Part shown: one piece after another, positions 47,215-55,714 of the stretch
Numbering within the stretch: position 1 is the first letter of the stretch
Layout: each line of letters begins with the position of its first letter
Source: Methanolobus sp. ZRKC5
Lineage (GTDB): Archaea; Halobacteriota; Methanosarcinia; Methanosarcinales; Methanosarcinaceae
Assembly: GCF_038446525.1 (NCBI RefSeq)
Contig: NZ_CP151792.1
Location: 2,976,001-3,040,000 of the forward strand
Length of the DNA: 64,000 nucleotides
Direction of reading: 5' to 3'
Position numbers and translations under genes: made by a program
The notes under the pieces: generated by a model
Seen by the model: the letters and a program-made list of their open reading frames with translations, nothing else
Told to the model about the DNA's origin: nothing
Database searches by the model: none

Positions 47215-47913
47215 ATGAGAGTGGATACTAAAAAGCGGGATGGAAAACAGATTCTCTTAGTTGCTGCAACGATCCTGATCGCTCTACTGCTTTCAAACCT
47301 GTCACTGGCAGGCGTTGTGGATGTCATAAAGGATGAATTGGATGAACATGATATCTTAAGCTCTCTGACAGACAAAAACACAGATGAGGGTAAATCAATA
47401 TCTGCAACATCACCACAAACCCACAAGTCTGGTTCAAGCTCAAGTTCAAACTCGAATTATGATTCCGGTTCATCTGCTTCTCAAACACAGACCGCAAATA
47501 CACAATCTATCGAAGGAGCTTATGCAAAACCTGTAAAACCCGATCTTTACAGCGAAATGCAGAGGTATGTCGGGTATTACAATAACGGCATTGATGAAGT
47601 CCCCGATGTGGTCAAAAAGGTTGCAGGAAATGATGTTATCCTTCTTGATATTGCACAGAATGATAACACCAACCTGAAGATAAAAGCCGTCACAAAAGAT
47701 GGTGTCATCACAGAGTTCCAAAAAGTTTCTTCAAGCAGCGGAATCGACCCCACAGTATCCGTTTTAACCGATGAGACTACTATAAAGGCAATACTTCACA
47801 GTGATGACCCCACGAGTCAGTTGTCATCTTCACTTAATAGTGGCACTCTTGATATTGAATGCAAGGGATTTTTGAAGAAAGCTGCAGTTTCAGCGCTGAA
47901 AGCTTTTGCTTGA
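47215..47913 (+). CDS. Membrane-anchored or exported protein of unknown function
   Basis: 232 residues. A basic start and one hydrophobic segment (ILLVAATILIALLLSNLSLAG, shown in part as ILLVAATILIALLLSNL) form a signal anchor. A serine/asparagine-rich linker (SGSSSSSNSNYDSGSSAS) leads to a domain with DLYSEMQRYVGYYNNGIDEV, DVVKKVAGNDVILLDI and a C-terminal GFLKKAAVSALKAFA helix, somewhat like an SCP2-type lipid-binding fold, but I would not assign that. The TGA stop is part of the target site of the following MITE. Confidence 0.6.
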   Translation: MRVDTKKRDGKQILLVAATILIALLLSNLSLAGVVDVIKDELDEHDILSSLTDKNTDEGKSISATSPQTHKSGSSSSSNSNYDSGSSASQTQTANTQSIEGAYAKPVKPDLYSEMQRYVGYYNNGIDEVPDVVKKVAGNDVILLDIAQNDNTNLKIKAVTKDGVITEFQKVSSSSGIDPTVSVLTDETTIKAILHSDDPTSQLSSSLNSGTLDIECKGFLKKAAVSALKAFA

Positions 47914-47919
47914 TTTTTT

Positions 47920-48113
47920 GTAACTATTCAGCCTGATAAAAACACTATCAATAGCAATCTTGACAAAAAGTTGAGACCTACATTTTATTAGGATCATTAA
48001 TTTTGATTGTTGCCATTGATTGCTTTTTTGATTCTTAGGTTGTTAGTGAGCAAACATCTCCGTTTTGATTAAATCAGTATCAATAGGCTAATTGTGGTAG
48101 GCTGAATAGTTAC
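47920..48113 (+). mobile_element. 194-bp MITE, subfamily B, copy 5
   Basis: Identical to copy 3. Duplication GATTTTTT at 47912-47919 and 48114-48121; the left copy begins with the last two bases of the preceding gene's TGA stop. Confidence 0.92.
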
Positions 48114-48290
48114 GATTTTTTTTGTTTTTTTGTGGGTCAGAATGGTATTCTCTAAGATACGTTCCATTATATGAAGACAAATATTAAGGATGATAAACCG
48201 TTTATTTTGAATAAACACATTCATTAGCGATTAAATCAATGAGATCAATTTGTTGAGAACGCTAAAGTTGATTTAAAAAATCAATGTTTT

Positions 48291-49064
48291 TTAATCAATT
48301 ACATTGCGAGGATATGTAAGTTTAGCGGCATATGTTGCGCTTAAATCAAGTTCGAGAGTTAAAAATGGATGTTTATGTGAGTTTGTCCCCAAAACAGTTC
48401 CATTCTCTGGTTCGATAATCCAACCGTTGCCTCCCCATTTAAAAGAATCTCCATCTCCATAACTGAAGTTTGAAGATAAGCAATAGGCTCCTGACACCAC
48501 CGCCGCAGTCCTGCCTCCTGCAATCCATTTGTCGACTGAACTAATATCTGTCGCTCGGGGACAAACAAGTAACTCGATATTTTGTTTGGCATATTCACGG
48601 GCATGAAAATTGAACCACAACTCTGTGCATATGAGAAATCCTATTCGTGCTCGTTCACTCTGAATTATGGTGAAATCCTTTTCTCCGCGCTCATACCAAG
48701 AAGCTTCCCAACACCATTCTTCATCTGGTAGATAGTATTTATGATGAACCGCCTTGTATCCTGCCACCTCATCCCAAACAAAAGCTTCATTCAAATGCTT
48801 CCTTTTGCTGATAACCGGTCGGGAACCCACAACTATTGCAGGTGCCAATTCTATTAAACGTGACATCCAAAGGTCATGAATTTCAACTGATTCTCGCCAT
48901 ACTTTTGCATCAATCTGGTTAGTTTGAGCAACCCAGCGATAAAATGGCATTTCAGGCAGTACCACCAACTCGCTCTCTTCAGATTTGACGTGGTCCACCA
49001 ATTTTTGCCATTCGTCTTCAAATATGTCCATTTCATTTTTGAGTTCGCATACCGTTATTTTCAT
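48291..49064 (-). CDS. Carbon-nitrogen hydrolase (nitrilase superfamily)
   Basis: 257 residues with the catalytic triad: E38 in VVLPEMPF, K109 in VHHKYYLPDE, C146 in GFLICTELWF. The order and spacing fit an amidase/nitrilase monomer that hydrolyses amide or nitrile bonds through a cysteine thioester. SNFSYGDGDSFKWGGNGWII near residue 200 replaces the common NRVG motif, so it is an atypical branch. Function cannot be specified further. Monocistronic. Confidence 0.82.
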   Translation of the reverse strand: MKITVCELKNEMDIFEDEWQKLVDHVKSEESELVVLPEMPFYRWVAQTNQIDAKVWRESVEIHDLWMSRLIELAPAIVVGSRPVISKRKHLNEAFVWDEVAGYKAVHHKYYLPDEEWCWEASWYERGEKDFTIIQSERARIGFLICTELWFNFHAREYAKQNIELLVCPRATDISSVDKWIAGGRTAAVVSGAYCLSSNFSYGDGDSFKWGGNGWIIEPENGTVLGTNSHKHPFLTLELDLSATYAAKLTYPRNVID

Positions 49065-49251
49065 TCATTTATCCCTTCCTTAGAGAAGTTCTGTGGGAAA
49101 TGATATTGTTTAGTACAAGACTAACAGGTATTATGAAACATTATAATCCCAGTATTGTCGAAAATCCAAGAATAGCCTCATATTTCTTATAAATCCTAAA
49201 ACTTTAAAATAGTATCTGGAAATTATTTCAAATCAAAAATTAAAAAGTGTA

Positions 49252-49276
49252 CACTTTTTACACGTCGTATATATCC
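49252..49276 (+). promoter_or_regulatory. Conserved TATATA-type motif upstream of sfsA
   Basis: ACTTTTTACACGTCGTATATATC: the GTCGTATATATC core recurs at about 44959-44970. About 90 bases before the sfsA start; TATA-like, possibly a promoter with a shared upstream element. Confidence 0.35.
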
Positions 49277-49364
49277 TCAACTGAACGCTATGGGATTCTG
49301 ATTTGCACTTATCAACTCTTTACATAATGTCTTTATTGAATACAAACACATCATAAACACAGGC

Positions 49365-50162
49365 ATGACGGCAAAAATTCCAGTATCTTCCCAAACTCGC
49401 ACAGAAGTCCTCCAAATCCAAACAGACACAGAAGCCATCCTCATAGAGCGACCAAACCGTTTCCTTGCAATCGTGGAAATAGATGACAGCGGTATCAAAA
49501 AACAGGAAAAAGCTCACGTACATGATCCCGGCAGGCTCATTGACATACTCTATCCGGGTAACAGGCTGCTTTTGAGGAAGGCTAGTAATCCTAACAGAAA
49601 GACCGGATGGGATGTAATTGCAGGCAGGATCGGGGATGAGTGGATACTTATCAACTCTGCATTTCACAGGCAGATTTCTCAGTGGGTGCTGGAGAATCAG
49701 GTTATTGATGAGTTGAAAGATATTGATAACATAATTCCTGAGCAGAAATTTGGTGACAGCAGGCTGGACTTTCTTCTTGAGACTAATGAAGTTGAGGGGG
49801 AGGAAAAGGGAAAGGAAAATGTAAAGCGTACGTGGGTTGAGGTTAAAGGCTGTACACTGGCGGAGAATAACATTGCTATGTTTCCGGATGCTCCAACGAC
49901 CCGTGGCAAACGTCATCTTGAGGAACTCATACGTGCTGTGGACGAGGGAAATGATGCAGCGATCATCATTCTGGTTCTCAGGTCTGATGCAGGGTGTTTT
50001 ACTCCTAACTGGAAGATCGATCCTGATTTCACAAAAACTATGATACAAGCGGTGGAAAAAGGTGTTATGATCTTCCCATTGCAGTTTATTTTTGAGAACA
50101 ACAGTATTTACTATCTGTCGGAGATCCCGCTTTGCTTTGAAAAAACAGGGCTGGTTGAATGA
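49365..50162 (+). CDS. sfsA: SfsA family DNA-binding/nuclease-like protein
   Basis: 265 residues: AILIERPNRFLAIVEIDDSG, KAHVHDPGRLIDILYPGNRL, LINSAFHRQ, a nuclease-like core FGDSRLDFLLE, RTWVEVKGCTLAENNIAMFP, DAPTTRGKRHLEEL. The protein is slightly longer than usual because of an acidic insertion (EVEGEEKGKENVK). SfsA proteins are conserved; a DNA-binding/maltose-metabolism regulatory role was suggested in E. coli but the biochemical activity is not settled. The stop overlaps the next ATG by 4 bases (ATGA), so it is translationally coupled to the symporter gene. Confidence 0.88.
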   Translation: MTAKIPVSSQTRTEVLQIQTDTEAILIERPNRFLAIVEIDDSGIKKQEKAHVHDPGRLIDILYPGNRLLLRKASNPNRKTGWDVIAGRIGDEWILINSAFHRQISQWVLENQVIDELKDIDNIIPEQKFGDSRLDFLLETNEVEGEEKGKENVKRTWVEVKGCTLAENNIAMFPDAPTTRGKRHLEELIRAVDEGNDAAIIILVLRSDAGCFTPNWKIDPDFTKTMIQAVEKGVMIFPLQFIFENNSIYYLSEIPLCFEKTGLVE

Positions 50163-51556
50163 GCTTTGTGGACTCCATATTGTCTACACTGAACTCAACT
50201 GAACTGCTCTCTTATCTCAAAGTAGTGGATGACTTCATTTGGGGTCCGCCTTTACTGCTATTGCTCGTTGGCACCGGTGTCTTTTTTACATTCAGTCTTG
50301 GTTTTATCCAGATAAAGCACCTGCCACTTGCTTTAAAATATGTATTTGGTCACCATAACGAAGAAAAAGGCTCAAAGGGGGATGTATCCAGTTTTGGTGC
50401 ACTCACACTTGCACTTGCTGCGACCATAGGTACTGGAAACATAGTGGGTGTCGCCACAGCCATAAAAGTAGGCGGACCCGGAGCACTGTTCTGGATGTGG
50501 ATGGCCGCATTCTTTGGAATGGCAACAAAGTATGCAGAATGTACTCTGGCTGTGAAGTACCGGACATTCGATGAGAACGGACAGGCAGCCGGCGGTCCCA
50601 TGCACTACATCAAAAACGGTCTTGCGGACAAATCGTATAGTGGTATACTCTCAAAAGCCTTTGCCGTCTTTGGGATATTCGTGGGATGCATGGGTATTGG
50701 AACCTTCACACAGGTCAATGCCATTGTGGATTCAGTAAAGATAACCTTTGGATTTCCTGCCCTGCAAACTGCCATAGTGATCTCGCTACTGGTATTCCTC
50801 GTTACCATAGGAGGTGTGAAAAGCATCACCAGAGTTGCAGAATTCATAGTTCCATTCATGGCGATCGCCTACGTGCTCAGCTCCATTTTAATAATAGCAC
50901 TGAACATCAGTTCCCTGCCTGCTGTTATCTCTCTTGTGATCCAGTCAGCTTTTAGCAGGACAGCAGCAACAGGTGGATTTCTGGGAGCTTCCATCATGAT
51001 GGCGGTGCAATTTGGCATTGCCAGAGGTGTATTTTCCAATGAATCAGGACTTGGTAGTGCACCAATAGCAGCAGCAGCGGCAAAAGTGAAAAGTCCGGCA
51101 AAACAGGGTCTCATCTCCATGACCGGCACATTCTTTGACACAATAATCGTGTGCACAATGACTGGCATAGTCCTAATAATGACAGGTTCATGGAAAGGCG
51201 AACTTGCCGGTGCATACATGACCAATCAGGCTTATTCCAGCGTTCTGGGCATCGGTGGTTATGTAGTTGGTATCGGTTTGATGTTCTTTGCCTTCACAAC
51301 CATCCTGGGATGGAACTATTATGCAGAAAGGTGTACGGAATTCCTTTTCGGAGTAAAAGCTATACTTCCCTTTAGGATGATCTATGTAGTTTTGGTCTTC
51401 ATCGGTGCTTTCCTGACACTGGATGCGATATGGATACTGGCAGATATTTTCAACGGGCTCATGGCAATTCCAAATCTCATAGCACTGGCAGCACTTAGAA
51501 AAGTAGTGATATCAGAAACAAAAGATTATTTCAAATCTCTTGAATCTGAAAACTGA
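50159..51556 (+). CDS. Sodium:alanine symporter, AGCS family
   Basis: 465 residues, about 11 membrane helices. Hallmarks: GVFFTFSLGFIQIKHLP, LALAATIGTGNIVGVATAI (substrate and sodium site), GGPGALFWMWMAAFFGMATK, and GVFSNESGLGSAPIAAAAAK. The family imports alanine or glycine with sodium, at the cytoplasmic membrane. Start ATG overlaps the sfsA stop. Confidence 0.9.
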   Translation: MSFVDSILSTLNSTELLSYLKVVDDFIWGPPLLLLLVGTGVFFTFSLGFIQIKHLPLALKYVFGHHNEEKGSKGDVSSFGALTLALAATIGTGNIVGVATAIKVGGPGALFWMWMAAFFGMATKYAECTLAVKYRTFDENGQAAGGPMHYIKNGLADKSYSGILSKAFAVFGIFVGCMGIGTFTQVNAIVDSVKITFGFPALQTAIVISLLVFLVTIGGVKSITRVAEFIVPFMAIAYVLSSILIIALNISSLPAVISLVIQSAFSRTAATGGFLGASIMMAVQFGIARGVFSNESGLGSAPIAAAAAKVKSPAKQGLISMTGTFFDTIIVCTMTGIVLIMTGSWKGELAGAYMTNQAYSSVLGIGGYVVGIGLMFFAFTTILGWNYYAERCTEFLFGVKAILPFRMIYVVLVFIGAFLTLDAIWILADIFNGLMAIPNLIALAALRKVVISETKDYFKSLESEN

Positions 51557-51590
51557 AATTTAACAGGCATTAAGCCTGCATGGTTCGAAG

Positions 51591-52943
51591 TCATTCACCG
51601 GAATTCACCAGCCAGCAATGACAATTGGACTGGAAGATATCCCCATGGGCAAAATTAGCTGCAATACAACTTCCCCTACACACGGGAAGCCAATCGCACT
51701 CCTGACAACTGCCTTTTACATCCGTGGCTTTCAGGCTCCTGAAATAATTCAGGAAACGGGAGTTATCCCATATCCACTGGAAATCGTGTTCTTTCACATT
51801 CTCAGTCTCTGCTCCTGAAAAGTAGTTGCATGGGAGGACTTCTCCGCTTGATGTGACAGTGCAGTATCCAATGGCACCATCGCATCCGATTCTTGTCTCA
51901 GCATCAATCCCCTGTTCTGGTGGAGGGCTGAAAGTGCACTCGAATTCCATTGGAGCTATATTGAGTTCGTTTGCCTCTTTCTTAGAATGAAGGAACTCCG
52001 TCAGTTCTCCCATTCTTGCAGGAGCGACTTCCAGTTCATCAGCATACTTGCCTCGTCCGAATGGAACAAAAGGCAGGATGCGGAATGTTTGAACTCCAAG
52101 ATTTTTTCCAAGTTCGTAGAGCTCAGGGATGTTGTCGATGTTCATTGTAGTAACTGTGGCTGCAAGTGTGACGGGAACGCCTGCTTCCACAAGAAGCTCG
52201 ATTCCCTCCCTTGTTTTCTGCCACGAGCCGGGATGCTGGCGAAACTCATCATGCACGGCAGACTCGGAGGAATCAAGGCTCACCTGTGCACAGGCACCTA
52301 TACTGGCAAGTTTATGTGCAGCTGTCTCATCTATCAGCGTTCCGTTGGTAGCAACCTGTATCATGATGTTCTTTCCTGCTGCATATTCGGCAATCTCGAA
52401 AAAGTCCTTCCTGAACATCGGCTCACCACCACTAAGGATCAATTGTCCGACCCCAAAATCTGCAAATTGGTCTATCAGTGTGCAACACTCGTCAAAACTT
52501 AACTCTTCTGTGCCCTCTTCACCTGCACTAACAACGCAGTGCTTGCATCTCAGGTTGCATTTTGCTGTCAGGTCCCATAATACGCCGGCAGGAGCCGGGA
52601 ATTTCCAGTAGTTAAGCCTATCTTTGCGCCACCAGAGAACTCCTTCATTTGTGAGTTTCTCAAGCAGGGGTATACTCATGTCAACAACGTCGTTCCTGTC
52701 AGTCTTATAGGACTTCGAGATCTCAGTGATGACCTCATCAAGTGTCCTGTATCCATCACACAGCTTCAACAGCCAGAAAGCAGGCTCATTCAGCTCATTT
52801 TCCTGCCCGGTAAAGGGGCTTTCTATCACCCATACATCCTCTTCCTGATTGATGCGGAAGGGGAAATATGGCACAAGCTCATCCCTATCTAAAATAGAAA
52901 AGGGTCCGGGAATAGTTCCCGGTTCGTTTTTCAGTAAGCTCAC
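51591..52943 (-). CDS. Radical SAM/SPASM protein with N-terminal PqqD-like domain
   Basis: 450 residues from a GTG at 52943 that overlaps the protease stop (GTGA), so it is made in step with the protease. Residues about 1-110 form a PqqD/RRE-like domain (AFWLLKLCDGYRTLDEVITE), the part that usually grips a peptide substrate. The radical SAM core has C129/C133/C136 (CNLRCKHC) and SGGEP at 171-175. The C-terminal SPASM region has many cysteines (C354, C361, C372, C413, C416, C422, C426, C441, C443) for extra iron-sulfur clusters. This architecture is typical of enzymes that modify ribosomal peptides (thioether, Cys-to-C bonds). Candidate substrates are the 64-residue peptide at 55715 or the protease's own Cys-rich tail. 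Confidence 0.85.
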   Translation of the reverse strand: MSLLKNEPGTIPGPFSILDRDELVPYFPFRINQEEDVWVIESPFTGQENELNEPAFWLLKLCDGYRTLDEVITEISKSYKTDRNDVVDMSIPLLEKLTNEGVLWWRKDRLNYWKFPAPAGVLWDLTAKCNLRCKHCVVSAGEEGTEELSFDECCTLIDQFADFGVGQLILSGGEPMFRKDFFEIAEYAAGKNIMIQVATNGTLIDETAAHKLASIGACAQVSLDSSESAVHDEFRQHPGSWQKTREGIELLVEAGVPVTLAATVTTMNIDNIPELYELGKNLGVQTFRILPFVPFGRGKYADELEVAPARMGELTEFLHSKKEANELNIAPMEFECTFSPPPEQGIDAETRIGCDGAIGYCTVTSSGEVLPCNYFSGAETENVKEHDFQWIWDNSRFLNYFRSLKATDVKGSCQECDWLPVCRGSCIAANFAHGDIFQSNCHCWLVNSGE

Positions 52944-55096
52944 CTAATTTCCCCAAGCATTACAAGGGTCTTCTTTCTCCAGTCATTCATCTTAGCTTCC
53001 GATATTCCCAGGACCTCTGAAAGTTCACTTATCTTCTTTGAGTTCTCAGTAGCCTTCAGGAACTCTCCCAGATTCTGGATGGATCTGGCTTTGAAAAGAG
53101 TCGCAGTTTCAGGACCGATTCCTATAATTTCCAGTATATCTGTTTTCACCGTTATATCCGGTCTTATGCGGATCTCCGGATTATAAGGCATTGGATCAGG
53201 CCCTGGCAGACATGACAGTCCAGGTGACGGTGGACATGCCGTATATGGCGAAGGCGGACATACTATCATTGGTGATGGTGGGCATATCAGGTCCGGTGAT
53301 GGTGGACATATTATATGTGGCGATGGCGGACATGTAAAACCTGGTGAAGGTGGGCATATATATGGTGCAGGAGGGCATGCGAAACCCGGTGCAGGTGGGC
53401 ATAGTATATGTGGCGATGGCGGACAGATGGATGGAGCTATCCAGCATATTAGCGGACAGATAACCGCGGTGCCAATACCCACAGCAGCAAAAGCATTGAT
53501 AATGCTTGCTCTCCAGCGTGAATAATGCGGGTTGGTTGAGTAGAGATCATCAAGTGAATCCAACACCGCATCTTTCATATCACTAAAATCGGAACTTGAA
53601 ACCAGATAGGTTGTAAGTGCCTGGTAGTAAATAAGACCAAGTACGTCGCGTCCAAGTCCTTCACATATCCTGATGCCTCGATGAGTGCCACCAGTTGCTA
53701 TCAGGTAAGCGGCTTTGTTCATAATACCGCTGTTTATGTGGACACCACCGAAGTCTGCGGTACCGGTATATTTGTCAGTCATGTGGTCAGGTTGATGACC
53801 TGCAATAACGCTGTCTATCGGATTTGCAGGGTCATACAGTCCGCCATTGGTTGGGTCTTCCATATTGCGTGAACCAGGTGCGGATGGAAGTAGCCATGCA
53901 TCTTCTCCAAAGAGCCAGTCACCGGTTATCAGAGCGGCAAAGACATCCGACATGGATTCATTCAAAGCACCGGATTCATTACTATATACCAGTCCTGCAG
54001 TGTACTCAGTAACAGCATGTGTCCATTCATGGGAGATTATATCCTGTGCACAAAGTGGATTATATCTTATTCCATCTCCGTTTCCTATCTTGACATAACT
54101 TCCATTCCATGATGCATTATTCCAATCTGTTCCGCAGTTGGCATAAATATGCATGTCAGCTCCGGCATTATCGTAGCTGTCACGTCCGTGTACAGTAAAG
54201 AAATAGTCAAACACCATCCTCGTGTAAAGATGACAATCAACATCAGGCCCCTGAGCTGCTGCAGACCAGTTGTTATTGTTGTCTTCAGAGACAGGGGCAG
54301 GAGGATAGCCACCATTGGCATCGTGAGTAATTACCCTTCCAGAACTGGGTATCGATTGATCTTCAAGTAGATATTTGGCTGAGCCATGATCGTGTAATGT
54401 GCTAATAGTTGATGCACCTGCATATGTTCCTATTCCTGAACCGGTGGTACTTGTATGTGTCTGCTCATTATTGTATTTCCAGACAATTTTCCCGGTCAGT
54501 GCATCAACAAAGTATTCCCATTTTGCAGGCGTTTTATCGCCATTTAGCATTTTATCCATACCATTGACAGTCACATGCCATACAAGATGGGGTGTTTCGA
54601 TGAACTGTGAAAGTATCATAAGAGTAGGCTCTGCATGCAGGCGTTCCTTAGAATTATTCCTATCATCGCCAAGTACTATTTTCAGAGCTTCTTCATCCTT
54701 GATTTTTGGTTTTTCCGGAAGTTTGATTCCAGGTGTTAGTTTCCCTGTTGTTCCTTTGATGCTATTATTTGCATCAATATGAACTATCACTTCACTGCCA
54801 AATACAGGTAAGTCCTTGTAGACCTGCTGCATACGAACATGTCTGGTGCCGATTCTGTCAGTATCTACTCTCTTAAGCAGCATTTCCTTTTGAACGGATT
54901 CCAGTAAAAAAAGTCCCTTGTTCCCATCAAGGAAATCCAATGCAGCATTTACCGGATCTTTCTGCTCATTCCGGGCCAGAACACCCTTCAATCGCAGTGG
55001 AGCGCCTGTTTTATCATCCCACTTTATCTCAACATTCGGATCGATGTTTTTAAGAATATTTAATGCATCTTTTTGTTTCTTTATGGGTTCATACAT
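52940..55096 (-). CDS. M4 (thermolysin-family) metalloprotease with CPPxP repeat tail
   Basis: 718 residues. An FTP/PepSY-type propeptide (about 10-205) precedes the catalytic domain: H356-E357-x-x-H360 (HEWTH), third ligand E380 (NESGALNESMSD), and H453 in GGVHINSG, all intact. No signal peptide is visible, which is unusual for this secreted family. After residue 545 a repeat tail begins: cysteines at 558, 566, 574, 581, 589, 597, 605, 613, 621 and 629, each starting CPPSP or CPPAP (the last CLPGP). After it comes a helix-hairpin-helix-like domain (about 652-718: ILEIIGIGPETATLFKARSI). The ATG at 55096 follows GGGGAGAT. Coupled to the radical SAM gene; possibly a maturation or leader protease, or itself the modified protein. 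Confidence 0.85.
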   Translation of the reverse strand: MYEPIKKQKDALNILKNIDPNVEIKWDDKTGAPLRLKGVLARNEQKDPVNAALDFLDGNKGLFLLESVQKEMLLKRVDTDRIGTRHVRMQQVYKDLPVFGSEVIVHIDANNSIKGTTGKLTPGIKLPEKPKIKDEEALKIVLGDDRNNSKERLHAEPTLMILSQFIETPHLVWHVTVNGMDKMLNGDKTPAKWEYFVDALTGKIVWKYNNEQTHTSTTGSGIGTYAGASTISTLHDHGSAKYLLEDQSIPSSGRVITHDANGGYPPAPVSEDNNNNWSAAAQGPDVDCHLYTRMVFDYFFTVHGRDSYDNAGADMHIYANCGTDWNNASWNGSYVKIGNGDGIRYNPLCAQDIISHEWTHAVTEYTAGLVYSNESGALNESMSDVFAALITGDWLFGEDAWLLPSAPGSRNMEDPTNGGLYDPANPIDSVIAGHQPDHMTDKYTGTADFGGVHINSGIMNKAAYLIATGGTHRGIRICEGLGRDVLGLIYYQALTTYLVSSSDFSDMKDAVLDSLDDLYSTNPHYSRWRASIINAFAAVGIGTAVICPLICWIAPSICPPSPHILCPPAPGFACPPAPYICPPSPGFTCPPSPHIICPPSPDLICPPSPMIVCPPSPYTACPPSPGLSCLPGPDPMPYNPEIRIRPDITVKTDILEIIGIGPETATLFKARSIQNLGEFLKATENSKKISELSEVLGISEAKMNDWRKKTLVMLGEIR
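53212..53425 (-). repeat. Codon repeats encoding the CPPxP tail
   Basis: Ten units of 24 bases (one of 21), each encoding Cys-Pro-(Pro or Leu-Gly)-(Ser/Ala)-Pro plus three variable residues. The unit sequence differs from copy to copy at the third bases, so the repeats have been kept by selection on the protein and not recently amplified. Confidence 0.8.
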
Positions 55097-55255
55097 ACCC
55101 TATCTCCCCTGAATATAGTTTGCACTATTAGTTTGTTTTAAATCCTGATCATTGAGAACACCGTTTAAACATTCAGACTTAGTTCTCCCCACTAAGTTCT
55201 AAATATGAACTCTCCCATTTATAAATCAGGGCTTATAAATTATAAAGTTTCCTCT

Positions 55256-55280
55256 CAAAGAGTATTGAAATTACTCTTTG
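55256..55280 (-). promoter_or_regulatory. Hairpin in the protease leader region
   Basis: CAAAGAGTA, loop TTGAAAT, TACTCTTTG: perfect 9-base stem between the peptide gene (55715) and the protease (55096). Either a terminator for the peptide transcript that leaves partial read-through, or an RNA regulatory element. A TTTATAAAT box on the minus strand near 55217-55225 may provide a separate promoter. Confidence 0.45.
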
Positions 55281-55299
55281 GGGTAAAATAAAAAATCGG

Positions 55300-55493
55300 G
55301 TAACTATTCAGCCTGATAAAAACGCTATCAATAACAATCTTGACAAAAAGTTGAAACGTAAATTTCATTAGAATCATTTATTTTGATTGTTGCTATTGAT
55401 TGCTTTTTTGATTGTTAGATTGTTAGTGAGCAGACATCTCTATTTCGATGAAATCAGTACCAATAGGCAAATCGTGCCAGGCTGAATAGTTAC
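55300..55493 (+). mobile_element. 194-bp MITE with IS66-type ends, copy 6
   Basis: Inserted into the left edge of copy 7: its 8-base duplication AAAATCGG is at 55292-55299 and 55494-55501, and the last G is the first base of copy 7. Confidence 0.9.
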
Positions 55494-55500
55494 AAAATCG

Positions 55501-55694
55501 GTAACTATTCAGCCTGATAAAAACGCTATCAATAACAATCTTGACAAAAAGTTGAAACGTAAATTTCATTAGGATCATTTATTTTGATTGTTGCTATTGA
55601 TTGATTTTTTGATTGTTAGATTGTTAGTGAGCAGACATCTCTATTTCGATGAAATCAGTACCAATAGGCAAATCGTGCCAGGCTGAATAGTTAC
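55501..55694 (+). mobile_element. 194-bp MITE with IS66-type ends, copy 7
   Basis: Older insertion; duplication AAAAATCG at 55291-55298 and 55695-55702. Lies 20 bases downstream of the Trp-Cys peptide gene stop. Confidence 0.9.
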
Positions 55695-55714
55695 AAAAAT
55701 CGATATAAAGGCAA

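Noticed and set aside
54918-55112. Small plus-strand frames across the protease and radical SAM genes
   Set aside because: Shadows of strongly coding minus-strand genes with no ribosome sites.
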